Shown here piece by piece: positions 9,482 through 19,200 of a DNA stretch of 20,277 nt. The stretch comes from Larix sibirica (Eukaryota; Streptophyta; Pinopsida; Pinales; Pinaceae), in the NCBI GenBank assembly GCA_004151065.3, contig NWUY0300032002.1, positions 1 through 20,277 of the forward strand, in the 5' to 3' direction. Position 1 is the first letter of the stretch, and each line of letters starts with the position of its first letter. The notes under the pieces are model-generated. The model saw only the letters and a list, made by a program, of their open reading frames with translations. It was not told the origin of the DNA and did no database searches. Position numbers and translations under genes: made by a program.

Positions 9482-9981
9482 ATGGCCCTCTTAAACAACT
9501 ATCAAGGTATTGAGTCATTGGTAAGGGCTTGCTGGTCCCAAGTCGTTGGCATTCTGGTTTTGATCCGGATAGGGAGCGGCCTAAAAGACAACACCATTGG
9601 TTTCTTTTGCCTGGTTTTCCCTTTCCTTTGTGGTCTAAAGATGGATGGAGTTTTCTCCTTTTCTCGTTTCCCCTTTAAGTTTAACCATACTTGGATATGA
9701 GATGAGGATTTAGTCAGTTGATTAAAAGCAATTGGAAATATTTATACTCTCCGAAGGATTTTAATATCATGGATAGATTTAGTTATAAGCTGAATGGGCT
9801 GAAAATCCTAGTGAGTAAGCGAGTCAAGCTAAAAAAGCTCCAAGCTCAACATGAGATTTTTCAGATTGAGGATATTTTCGAGCAGATTAATGGGAATAAC
9901 TTGTTATGCTCCTTCTCAAAGGAGGAAAAATTAATCATCTTTGATTTGGAAGGGAAGAAAGATAACCTTTTGAATAAGTAA
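9482..9981 (+). pseudogene. LINE endonuclease C-terminus and linker
   Basis: PFKFNHTWI followed by D-E-D and LIKSNWKY (from 9724) matches the segment after the apurinic-type endonuclease in plant LINEs, where P-F-x-F-x-x-x-W leads into a helical linker. The linker continues as DRFSYKLNGLKILVSKRVKL to about 9975. A one-base insertion near 9710 moves the frame. Upstream of about 9640 I cannot see the usual endonuclease S-D-H motif, so the domain is either decayed or truncated. Confidence 0.65.
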
Positions 9982-10280
9982 GAGGAAGGATGGAGGTTAA
10001 AGAGTTGTGCAATCTGGATTGCCTAGGGCAATAATAACACAATTTTTTCACATATTTGCAAATTTTAGGAAAAACCATAATTCAATTTGAGATTTAAAGA
10101 ATGTTGAAGGGCGATGGGTGTCTTCTTAGACCGAGTTGGAGGAATCAACAGTTGACTACTTCTCCACTTTATTTAAAGATAATGGGACAACAAATATTGC
10201 TTCTCAACTTGAAGTAATCAAACGCTTCTCTTCCTTCTTTTTTTTTCGAGGAAGGGAAGCAAGTTGGAAACCCTGTCACC

Positions 10281-11254
10281 TTGGTACAAGTGGAAGGGGT
10301 AATTAAGCAATTGGCCATAGATAAGAGTCCCGACCCAAATGAATGGATGGTGGAATTTTTTTGCTTCTTTTTTGATATGGTTGGAAAGGATCTTCTGGAG
10401 GTGGTTGAATACTCTAGGCAGAAGGGTTTCGTCTGGTGCTTTGAATTCAACATTTATCACTCTTGTGCCTAAATCGGATAAACCTGAGTCTTTCCAAGAT
10501 TTTAGACCAATTTCACTTTGTAACCTGGTCTATAAAATTGTTACTAAAATGATCTCTAATAGGCTAAAACCCAAGCTTGCAGAGTTGGTATCTAAGGAGC
10601 AGTTCGACTTCCTACCTGGAGGGAAAATTATGGATGCAATTGGTATCACTCAAGAATGATTACATTCCATTAAGGCAAGAAAGGAAAAGGAATTAGTGCT
10701 ACAACTGGACTTAGATAAGGCCTATGATAAAGTCAATTGGGGTTTGTTAAGGCTTATTATGCTATAGATTGGACTTCCTCTAGATGTATGTAATTGGATA
10801 ATGGCATGTTTCTCTTCTGCCAATTTTACAGTCTTGGTTAATGACTTTTCCTCTGCCTTATTTAAAATTTCTAGGGGATTGAGGCAAGGGTGCCCTCTCT
10901 CCCCTCTTTTATTCATGTTAGTTACTAAAGGTATCAGTAGAATAATAGTTGTTGCTAGATTAGAAGGAAAAGTATCCAGTATCAAATTCTCTTCAGTTTT
11001 GCATTACTCACTTACTTTTTGTAGATGACATTATTATTTTTGGTAAAATGGATTATGCTGAATGGAAAAATTTCTATGAGATCATTTCCTGCTTATATGT
11101 AGCCTTCGGTATGGAGGCGAGCTCAGATAAGTCAATTATTTATAATAATGTTGACTCAGATGATTTCAGTCCACAACTTGCATGTATTCTCCCATACAAG
11201 GTGGAGGAGTTGGAGTCAGGACTGAAGTACTTGGGGTTTTTTACTAAAGCCTAA
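10281..11254 (+). pseudogene. LINE reverse transcriptase domain
   Basis: The N-terminal part reads LAIDKSPDPNEWMVEFF, then after a frame change near 10435 ALNSTFITLVPKSDKPESF and FRPISLCNLVYKIVTKMI. Motif A is LDLDKAYDKVNW (10705-10740). Motif B is RQGCPLSPLLF (10882-10914). Motif C, LLFVDDIIIFG, lies at 11012-11044 in another frame with the Asp-Asp pair at 11024-11029. The order and spacing are those of a LINE reverse transcriptase. The thumb continues with YLGF and, across further frame changes, SMGGRLILIRSV (about 11335-11370). The catalytic residues survive although the frame does not; stops occur at 10657-10659 and 10765-10767. Confidence 0.93.
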
Positions 11255-12060
11255 TAATTACTCTTCATAAGACTGGATTTGGCTAATTAAAAAAGTTGAG
11301 AAAATAATCTACAATTGGTCCTACACATATATTTCTATGGGAGGAAGATTGATTTTAATCCGTTCTGTCTTGGTGGCCCTTCTTATATATTGGTTCTCCT
11401 TGGCTTTGGTACCTCAATAACTTATGAGAATTTTAAGGCAAAAAAATCAAATTTTTATGGTTTGGAACTGACCAGGGTGAAAATATCCATCTGGTTAATA
11501 AGATCAGCCTCTCCCAACCCAAAGCTATGGGAGGCTGGGACATAAAGAACCTTTACTGATTTAGTAAGGCACTATGTCTGAAATCTTGCTAGAGATATTT
11601 ATTTGTAGATGGCTTATGGCAAAAAGTTATCTCTGTGAAGTACCTAAATGGAAAACTTGTTGTAGATTGGTTCATAAATCCTCAGAAAAGATTGCAGGGT
11701 ACTTCTTATTTTTGGAATGGCTTCCTCAAAATATTTCTATGGATTAATGACAAGATTGCCTGGAAAGTTGGTATTGGTTCGAATATCCGTGTTGGAGTGG
11801 ATCCTAACATCGACTATAGTGAGCACTATGTTCTTAGCAGTTTTCTTCTTGAATTCTTAGTAGATTTGGGTCTCACTACTCTAGATCATATTAAAAGGCC
11901 AGAATGGTTTCCTTCTTTTGGAAAATATTGGTTGCAAGCTGAACATTTGGACCTCCGAGGTATGTGGGATATAGAATGGTCAAGATACATCAATTCTCTC
12001 AACAGTGTAGGGGTCTGGTTGTCTTCCTCTGTTGACTCATTAGTTTGAGATTGGAATAAT
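11255..12060 (+). pseudogene. LINE region between RT and zf-RVT
   Basis: A thumb-like segment is followed by an open frame at 11635-12048 that reads KYLNGKLVVDWF, KIAWKVGIGSNIRVGVDPNI, GLTTLDHI and FPSFGKYWLQAEHLDL. K-I-x-W-x-V-G-x-G-x-x-I-R-V-G-x-D-P is the characteristic linker of plant LINE polyproteins before zf-RVT. This is the longest surviving open stretch of the element (137 residues), but it contains no enzyme. Confidence 0.8.
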
Positions 12061-12066
12061 TCAAGT

Positions 12067-12360
12067 GGTTAGCTCACAACAAAGAATGCATATGAAGCCA
12101 TTGCCCTGGCTCAGGGATTTGCGGTATCTAAATGGTGGTATGTGAAAATTTGGAAATGGCACATCCCAATGAAGCTCAAATGTTTCTTTTGGCATGTTAA
12201 GGAAGATCACATCTTCACTTGGGATAAATTACTAAAAAGGGGATGGATTGGACCAAACCATTGCTCTCTTTGTAGTAAGGAAATGAGTCCTTAGCCCACC
12301 TCTTTTTTAATTGTTCTTTTAGTAAATCGGTCTGACAGGAAGTTCTCAGTCTTCTTCAGT
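12067..12360 (+). pseudogene. LINE zf-RVT domain
   Basis: KNAYEAIALAQGFAVSKWWY leads to IWKWHIPMKLKCFFWHV, then WDKLLKRGW, then HCSLCSKE and, after a frame change near 12285, ESLAHLFFNCSFS. The C-x2-C plus H-x4-C arrangement and the preceding K-x-x-x-F-x-W helix match the zf-RVT family found in plant LINEs, thought to bind nucleic acid during reverse transcription. All four likely zinc ligands remain, split over two frames. A TGA follows closely (12332-12334) where Trp is usual. Confidence 0.85.
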
Positions 12361-12620
12361 TAACTAGGGAATGGGAGAATGACTCCATGGAAAACAATTT
12401 TGGGTGTTGGTATCAGTCGATTAAACCTCAGATATTTTTACCCATATTTGTATACTGCCAAATTTGGTTGATGAGGAATAATGTTATTTTTAAGGACTGT
12501 CCTCCAAAATTCCATTCTCGTGTTATGAAAATTTTGGGACTGTACAAGTTCTATTTTTCTGTTTAGGTGCAAAGGAAAAGAGGATTTCTCTCGATTCCTT
12601 CCTTTTCAGTTGGCAAGGAA

Positions 12621-13127
12621 GCTGGGTTCTTTGATGGTATAACCCAAAAATGGTGTAGGAGGATGTGATTCCATCTTGAGAATTAGTGAAGATCTTTATT
12701 TTAATCTCGTGATGGGTTGTCCTCAAATACAAAATCGGAACTGCTGGCCTTTTGGTGTCTCTTGTGTTTTGCAATGGTTATTGGAATTCCCTCTCTACAG
12801 GTGTTTGAAGATTCTCTAACTATTGTTAATTGGTCAAAGGGATCCTATAAGCTTCATGTAATCTCCTTAGAGCACTAGTATGCAAGAATTAAAGAGTTGA
12901 TGTCCTTTTTTGTGGATATTCAGGTTGTTCATGTCCAATTGGACCTACCTCATAGATAGTGTGTTTATACCTCCTCATAGTGCTCATATATGGCTGCCCA
13001 TAGAGAATTTAATTCAGAAGCGGATGCCCTCTCCAAGAGTGCTTTATCCTGTCCTGAAGGTCTTTTGATCTATGAAGTTTCAGAGGGGATCTTGGTTGGT
13101 AAAGGCTCAGTTCCTTTGTTTGAATGA
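12621..13127 (+). pseudogene. LINE C-terminal RNase H domain (RVT_3 type)
   Basis: RNase H removes the RNA strand of the hybrid. Four acidic positions are recognisable: Asp in GFFDGITQKW (codon 12633-12635), Glu in TKSELLAFW (12738-12740), Asp in QVFEDSLTIVNW (12810-12812) and Asp in HREFNSEADALSK (13023-13025). This is the pattern of the plant LINE and plant RVT_3 RNase H group. Frame changes and stops separate them; the last open piece ends at TGA 13125-13127, which is plausibly the native stop. The overlapping minus-strand open frame at 13009-13410 is a shadow. Confidence 0.88.
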
Positions 13128-13368
13128 GTCGTGGACAATCTGATAGTGTCCTCAAGAGCCTTTGTATGTTTTTTATTTCTGTTTTCCAAGCTCTGGAATG
13201 CAGTTTTTTGTATGACAATAGTAAAATGTATGTTTGTCTGTCTATGGATTTTGTAGAATGATTATCAGTTATCATCTCTGCCTTGGAGATGGAACTATAA
13301 TGTAATGTCTTATTTTCTTTTATTCTCAATGAATAGCAAGAAAATGCATTTTTTTTCATTTGAAAAAA

Positions 13369-13904
13369 ATGATGGATAAATTTTAAAGTTATTACTTTTG
13401 TTTTTCTCATTTGTCTCTTGTATGTGGGATAACTAATTTACACAACAAAATGTATTCTATTATTCTTTTTACCAAAAGTCCCCAAGTTTTCTGCCTTATG
13501 GATACATATTTGATAATAGTGACGGGGCAATTTTAAAGTTATTATTTTTGGTTTTCTCATTTGTCTCTTGTATGTGGGATAACTAATTTAAACAACGAAA
13601 TCTATTCTATTAAAGAAAAATACCAAAATGCATTTCTTCAGCCAGAGTGACAATATCCATTGTGCTCACTCTGTTGTTTTCTTGTGGCAACATACACAAC
13701 ACACCTAAAATTATGATATGTTAACTGAACACACTTATCACACTCCAATCAAACCTTTTCTTGTCCTTTTGATCCTTTAAAAAACGTGTACATTTTAGTT
13801 TGTGGGGCAGCTATTAAATTACTGGCTCCATGTATTTGCTATCTAAATAAGACTATGTAAAATGTGCCACAAAAGCCTCATCATAATTCTTGTCCCAATT
13901 CTAA
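13369..13904. repeat. Long direct repeat flanking the LINE, right copy
   Basis: This 536-bp copy begins AATGATGG directly after the LINE's A-rich end and stops after CCCAATTCTAA at 13904. It includes two 146-bp-type units (the second starting GATACAT at 13501) and the GGCAACATACACAACACACC segment. It lacks the ~150 bp present in the left copy. Beyond 13904 the sequence is unrelated to that right of 9356. Confidence 0.9.
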
Positions 13905-14769
13905 TCAAAGACTATAATATCAAATCTTTTGAAGTTCACATTATGCACCTTCAAATTAATTTCCGTTTCCAATAAATCTTTCCTAAACAGGATAATCCTT
14001 GACTAGAGAGGAAAAATTCATACTAGAAACAAGAGATTGTGTATGTTGCTTGGGTAATTCAATGCTAACCCCACCAAAGCATATACTATTAACACGGGCT
14101 ATTCAAGACAAGGATGGAATATCTAGGTAAATAACCTCTCCGTAATTCAAGGAGAACCATGAAATCCTTGCCTATCGAGTAAGCAAAGGGCAACGCTGAT
14201 ATTTTGCATTAGTCTCCTTTGCCATTGATGCTAAATGGTTTCTTGGCATTTGGGAATAATCAAAGCTACAGGAATGGATTAGATGGCTAAAAGCCCCAAA
14301 ACACCAAGAGTTGAATATTTTCTAAATAGAAGCGAGTTAAAATAGCAGAGCTGGTTAAAATCACCACAGAGAAGCAGTTGATTCTCTATTATCAAAAGAA
14401 CGTGATCAAGACATTAGAAAACTTTCTATTGACAAATTGTGAAACAATCTCTGACAAATTAAGTTTAAAGCAATAGCATCAGGGAATTACAATTAGATTT
14501 TCCTTTACTAATGTACAATTCCTAAGTTTAGAGGGGCCAAATTTATCAATAAAAAAGCAGGTATAACAAATAATTTGCCTCTCAAACAGACAATAAATAC
14601 AAGCCTTCAATGTGTCTCCTATACTTCTTCTTGATCATACAAGCATGTTGCATGAGTCTTCATGTAACTGAGCTTTTGACATTTCAAAAGCTGCAAATAA
14701 CTACCAATCTCAGAACCTGTTTAACATGTTTTTATCAAACTTCCGTTTGACATGTTTTTATCAAATGAC
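13905..14769. other. No gene seen; downstream flank of the GBP pseudogene
   Basis: The sequence is AT-rich and without a conserved frame on either strand. A short local repeat, CATGTTTTTATCAAA, occurs at about 14726 and 14751, close to the pseudogene stop. Part of this region would be the 3' untranslated and downstream sequence of the ancestral gene on the minus strand. Confidence 0.5.
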
Positions 14770-17164
14770 CTAAGGTTTAAGATGTTTTTCATACAATTGA
14801 AGCAAGTCCTTTTTGGTAGGAGTTCTTTGTTGTAATTTTTTTGCAGCATATCCATACCTTGTGATCTCCTATTTAGGTTTTTAAACTGCAAAATTGAGAT
14901 AATATTGTAGTTCTTTCATCTCACTGGAGTTATTGTCATCATCTGGCCTGATCATCGAACCCCCCTCTGTTGTCATCGTTATAGGGATATATCCATTTTC
15001 ATTGCTTCTATTTATTTCCTTTCTTGTATAATAATCTCCACTTCAATGTCTATATCTTGCACTGAGTCCACTCCAACACATTCTCCAGATCTCATTCTTT
15101 TACTTCGAGAAGTCGTCTTTAGCTTGTTATCTATAGCCATTTCATTCAAGTAGATAAAAGTCAACTCCTGTTGCAGAGCATCCAGTTTTCCTTGTGTGGC
15201 CACAGAGAAAGTGCTTCGGATCTAGCATTAGCCTATTCTCTAGTTCTCCTTTCACTACCTAAAAGACTCTCAAGGACTTGGAAAATGATTTCTCTTTGTT
15301 CATTTGTTGACTGGAAAAGCTCCTCCATTTCCCACTCCCGTTCATAGACCCTTGCTTCTAAAGTTGCAACCTTGGATGCTACTCATGTTCAGATCTTATG
15401 ATTCTTTCAACTTCATGTAATAAATCATCCTTTTCCCTCTCCAATGTGTCTATATGCCTTTCTGATCTTTCAATTGTAGTTAATATTTCTATGGCCAATC
15501 TTTGAATTTCAAATTTTTCATGTTGTGCTAAAGTTGCCTCATCATGAGCTTTCTCTACCACCTCAACAACTTTCTTGGCTTCCTCCTCTGTAGCCTTACA
15601 CCTTCATTTGCTTCTTCAAATCTCTTGAAATCTATTGCAAACCTTTGTTCTAAGTGAGATTTCTCTCGTTCTAGTATTTTAATGGCTCCCTTCTATGCGT
15701 GCCAATGTCCAATTCTTGAGTTTTTAGTTTACTTTCTTGTCCCTATAAACATAGCAGCATAATATAAGCAACTTGGCATGTGGGTAAATTCATACAAAAT
15801 TTGTTGGAAGAAGCTATTAAATTCAAACCTTTAATTATAGGTTTAATCTAGATAAATGATGCTCAACATGTTCAAAACTTTCTTGAGAGTTCTTTACTTC
15901 ATTCTTTTGAAAAGAGGAAAGAGAAAAATTACTATCTCCCTCCACATCAGAATTTTGCTAGAAGAATTTTAAATTTGTACCAAAAGAATAACATTTATAC
16001 CTTTGTTATTAAACTCTACCCAATATCATACAATCCCTAACAATGGACTTGGAATTTATCTATCTATCTCTCCATCCTAGCATATCAATCCAAACTTCAC
16101 ACTCAAATCATGACGTCTCACCTTTTGTGCTATGGTGGCTGGAAACTGTGTTCTTAGGGAATCCTCTCTTAGTTGTGCTTGCTTGCTAGCACGCTCATGA
16201 AGTGATGTATGCTTTTGTAATGATGTTTGAGCTTCCTTCACCACCAGATCATGCTTTCGCCTCCACTCAAGTGCCTCTTCCTTGGCCGATTCAACTTGTT
16301 CATGAGAATCATTTAGCTTTGCTTCGACAGAACTACACCTAGTTTCCAGTGAGGCCATTTTTGCATCAATATGCTCTTTTTCAATATGTTGATTGACAAT
16401 AGATTCGTCATACTTCTACTTCAATTATAAAGCTTCATTTATGACTGATTCAAAAACTTCACACACATTAGCATGCTTTTCTTCTAATGAGTTGTACTTG
16501 CTTTGCATATTATCCAATCGAGCTGCATATTCATAAAAAATCTTCATTTTATCTGCAATTGCATCCTCATATCTTTTTAGATAATCACCCCCATGCTTTT
16601 GACTAATCTCCAGCTAGTTTCCCATCAATGCTAACTTATCTTCAACTGAATGACATTTTAACTAAAGAGCAGCCCTTTCAGATGAAATCTGATCCCCAAG
16701 TCTCTTCGTGAGGTCAAATATAGGTCCTTCCAAACTGGACAAACATGATTTAAAACACATTTTCATTTAAAAAAATAAAATAGTTATCAGTTGACTTGGA
16801 ACACGAATAATGAGGTGGAATAAATGCATATAAAAAGATGGGAGGTGATTATATTGAAAAGGCAGACAAGGTAAGTTCCTACCTTTGCTGTAAAAAGTTG
16901 GCAAGTTTATTCCATTTGTAAGGGGCGGAAGATTCCAACTCATACTCTGATACAAGTTCAACTAAAACCTGGAAATAAATATCAATATTCTTTAGCTGGT
17001 ACACATGCCACTTCAATTAGTGAGCTTTATTTGGTTTTTACCTGTAGCACTTGATCAAGTTTTGCATCAAATGCATAGCAGTCAAAACACAACTTCTTGT
17101 CCATATTTCAAAGAATACTTGTGCATTTTACCTTATCCTCCTTGAATGCATTTCACTTAAACTC
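14770..17164 (-). pseudogene. Guanylate-binding family protein pseudogene, C-terminal exons
   Basis: Plant guanylate-binding proteins (GBPL-type) are dynamin-like GTPases with a long coiled coil and a short conserved C-terminus. Five minus-strand exons are readable. Exon 17164-17042 has DKKLCFDCYAF and stops at 17153-17155 and 17108-17110. Exon 16968-16883 has VLVELVSEYE and KWNKLANFLQQ. Exon 16734-16122 has GDYLKRYEDAIADKM and KQAQLREDSL plus four or more stops, the first at 16662-16664. Exon 15903-15828 has NEVKNSQESFEHVEHHLS. Exon 15742-14770 has ATQGKLDALQQELT and KKDLLQLYEKHLKP before TAG 14770-14772. Splice sites are mostly GT-AG with compatible phases (Q-S-L-E-G-P is rebuilt across one junction). 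The last exon has at least four frame changes. The GTPase domain is absent from the window. A non-processed pseudogene is near certain; the family call is strong. Confidence 0.87.
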
Positions 17165-17659
17165 CTGCACAACATTACCTTACATGAGATTCTAAATCAT
17201 CTTTCTTACTCTCCAGATGAAGGGAAAAGCTTATAAAAGTTCAAAAACAAAAAGGAAAATAAAATTGTTTAAAAAATTATTCAGCTCTCAAGAGGGCATT
17301 GATTCTCAGGTAAGGCTGAGGGACTTTTAAGCCATCCACCAAGGTTTCATTTTCTTTGTGAAATGCCCCACCTCAGTGGCATGAATTTCAAAGGGATAAG
17401 CCTGGTTACAAATGGCAGGTGATATTGGCACAAACGTTACTGCTCAGACAAGGGCCCTAAGCCTTGCTGCCAAAGGAAGCCTGCTTTAAGCATAGAGGCC
17501 CCTTGGGGCTTGTTTCTCAAAGCATTTCCATTAAATATCATTGAAAAATGAAATAAAAACACAACTTCTTAGCAAAATAAAACACAATTGTCCTACATGC
17601 AGAATATGTGCAATTGATTACAAAAATAATGAACTTTGGAATTAGAGGCTATTTAACTA
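17165..17659. other. No gene; includes a GC-richer island of unknown origin
   Basis: This would be the intron upstream of the first visible GBP exon (its acceptor is TGTGCAG, minus strand). About 17280-17520 is less AT-rich than its surroundings and contains GGGCCC and GGCCCCTTGGGGCTT. I recognise no tRNA, SINE head or protein in it. It may be an old mobile fragment. Confidence 0.35.
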
Positions 17660-18315
17660 CTTCAGATGTGTTGTGGATTGGTGAGTCAATGGATGGTGCA
17701 CACAATATCCATAATTGCATACAGAACATCATATTTTCCCTCGTAATTGATAAAATGATGCATGCAATATCCATAATATCATACAAAATGATATACTTCA
17801 CCTCACAATTTATAACACCTCACATTTATCGTCATTGAAGATTGCAAAAACCGAGTCTACCTCCTCACCCATCATGATTAATATGGCTAAGGGAGATCAA
17901 GACTACTCTTGCATCCATGTTTATTTCAAAGTATTGGGCTTTCTTGAGAAAGCATGATTTAAATCTTGCATTGTACATTTTTTCAATTTAACACTTAATC
18001 TATCACTTCATATGTGGTGTGCATTATTGAGTCAATGGATGGCGCACACAATATCCATAAGTGCATAAAAACCATTATACTTGCACCCACAATCAATAAA
18101 ATGATGCACGCAATATCCTTAATTTGGTACAAAATGATACAATTGGCCTCACAATTTATAACACCTCACATTTATCATTGTTGAAGATTGCAAACAATCA
18201 GTCTAACTCCTCATCCATCATGCTTAAGATGGTTAAGGAAGACCAAGACCGCTCTTGCATTCATGTTTACTTCAAATTTCCAGGATTTCTAGAGAAAACA
18301 TAATTTAAATCTTGC
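17660..18315. repeat. Two-copy tandem repeat, ~310 bp each, period 346 bp
   Basis: Copies run 17660-17969 and 18006-18315, separated by about 36 bp. Shared landmarks in order are CTTCAGATGTG or CTTCATATGTG, GAGTCAATGGATGG, CACACAATATCCATAA, AATTTATAACACCTCACATT, GAAGATTGCAAA and TTTAAATCTTGC. Within each copy the phrase CGCAATATCC or GCAATATCC recurs, hinting at an older internal duplication. No frame is conserved between copies. Confidence 0.85.
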
Positions 18316-19005
18316 TTCAGATAAAGTCAAGGTTGAAATGTTGGATGATTGATCACAGAGTAGGTAGATTGTGTCATTAAGATCATCAATCCTATAGATT
18401 CTTTGTTGCAATTCATAGATATAGACCAAGCCATCTTGGAATAATTTTTATCAGAGTTAGCACTAAGTGATTGAGTTCATGAAGAAAATTATTTTTTAAA
18501 TTAATGCCCTTGGTATGGACATCAACAAGATCTAGTATATTCTTGTCAACATGTTGCAAAGGGATTGTACACTTTTCGATTGTTGGGTTCACTTGTTGAA
18601 TCCCATGTACTATAGTGATGAATGGCCCATTGTTGGGATTACATGTATATTAACTACTTACATGGATAGGGAGATTTCAAAGAGGAAGCTGAATTTGACA
18701 CATTAGAGGAAGCTGAATTTGCATTAAGAGGAGATTTCTCTATGTGATAATGACAAAAGCAAAGTGATAATGATCCCTTTATTAGTCTAAACTCCTACCA
18801 GATTATTGTTTATCAGAGACATAATTTGAGGAGGTTGAATTGGATATTGATCTCGTTCTTAAAGAGTGCCGAATTTCAATAGAATGAAGCTGATGGTAAC
18901 TGGAAGAACCCTCTTTGAGATGACTTAGACAAAACATCAAAACTCCATATCAAGCTTGTAAGTGTTTGCAACAAGCCCTAAAATAGACAAAATATTTAAT
19001 ATGCA
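18316..19005. other. No recognisable gene
   Basis: Frames are broken on both strands. The one clear structure is a 24-bp period repeat: AGAGGAAGCTGAATTTG at 18681-18697 and again at 18705-18721, with a related GAGGAGGTTGAATTGG near 18827. Confidence 0.4.
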
Positions 19006-19200
19006 ATGAGTTACTTGAAACCCTCTAATAGATCAATGAGGATGTATGGCTCATTAAACTTCATTGTACTTGCAGATCTGCACACGTTATATGCTTTGCT
19101 AGTTAGATCTGATCATATTAGTAAACTGAATTCATCTTTGAGACATAAAAACGAAATCATTTGTAATTTAGTTGAAAGAAACCCTCAAAGCATAATTTAG
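19006..19200 (+). CDS. 64-residue open frame of unknown status
   Basis: The frame from ATG 19006 to TAG 19200 includes RMYGSLNFIVLADLHTLYAL and LVRSDHISKLNSSLRHKNEI. The composition looks protein-like, mixed hydrophobic and charged, rather than the Ile/Asn/Tyr-rich output of random AT-rich DNA. I do not recognise a family, and see no supporting neighbour exon or promoter. It may be a fragment of an exon or a chance open frame. Confidence 0.15.
   Translation: MSYLKPSNRSMRMYGSLNFIVLADLHTLYALLVRSDHISKLNSSLRHKNEIICNLVERNPQSII

Larger units (their letters stand above)
9359..13368 (+). mobile_element. 5'-truncated LINE retrotransposon, multiply frameshifted
   Basis: A plant L1-type LINE copies its RNA directly at a nicked target. 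Visible in order are the end of the endonuclease or its linker (9640-9981), reverse transcriptase (about 10281-11254 plus thumb to about 11560), zf-RVT (about 12070-12330), RNase H (about 12621-13127) and a 3' untranslated tail with a final short A run at 13363-13369. ORF1 and most of the endonuclease are missing, so the copy is 5'-truncated. Frame changes occur at least near 9710, 10435, 11000 and 11250 and around 12290, and there are many stops. It is inactive. The 5' edge near 9359 is set by where the flanking repeat stops; a single N sits at 9358. Confidence 0.93.

Noticed and set aside
10169-10985. Minus-strand open frames of 80-94 residues
   Set aside because: Antisense shadows of the LINE reverse transcriptase.
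12523-13410. Minus-strand open frames of 83 and 133 residues
   Set aside because: Antisense to the LINE RNase H and tail; no similarity of their own.
15012-16358. Three separate small minus-strand genes (60-93 residues)
   Set aside because: They are pieces of the one GBP pseudogene split by stops, frame changes and introns.
16767-17236. Small open frames on the minus strand (16767-16961) and plus strand (17051-17236)
   Set aside because: They overlap GBP exons in the wrong frame or on the opposite strand and show no similarity of their own.
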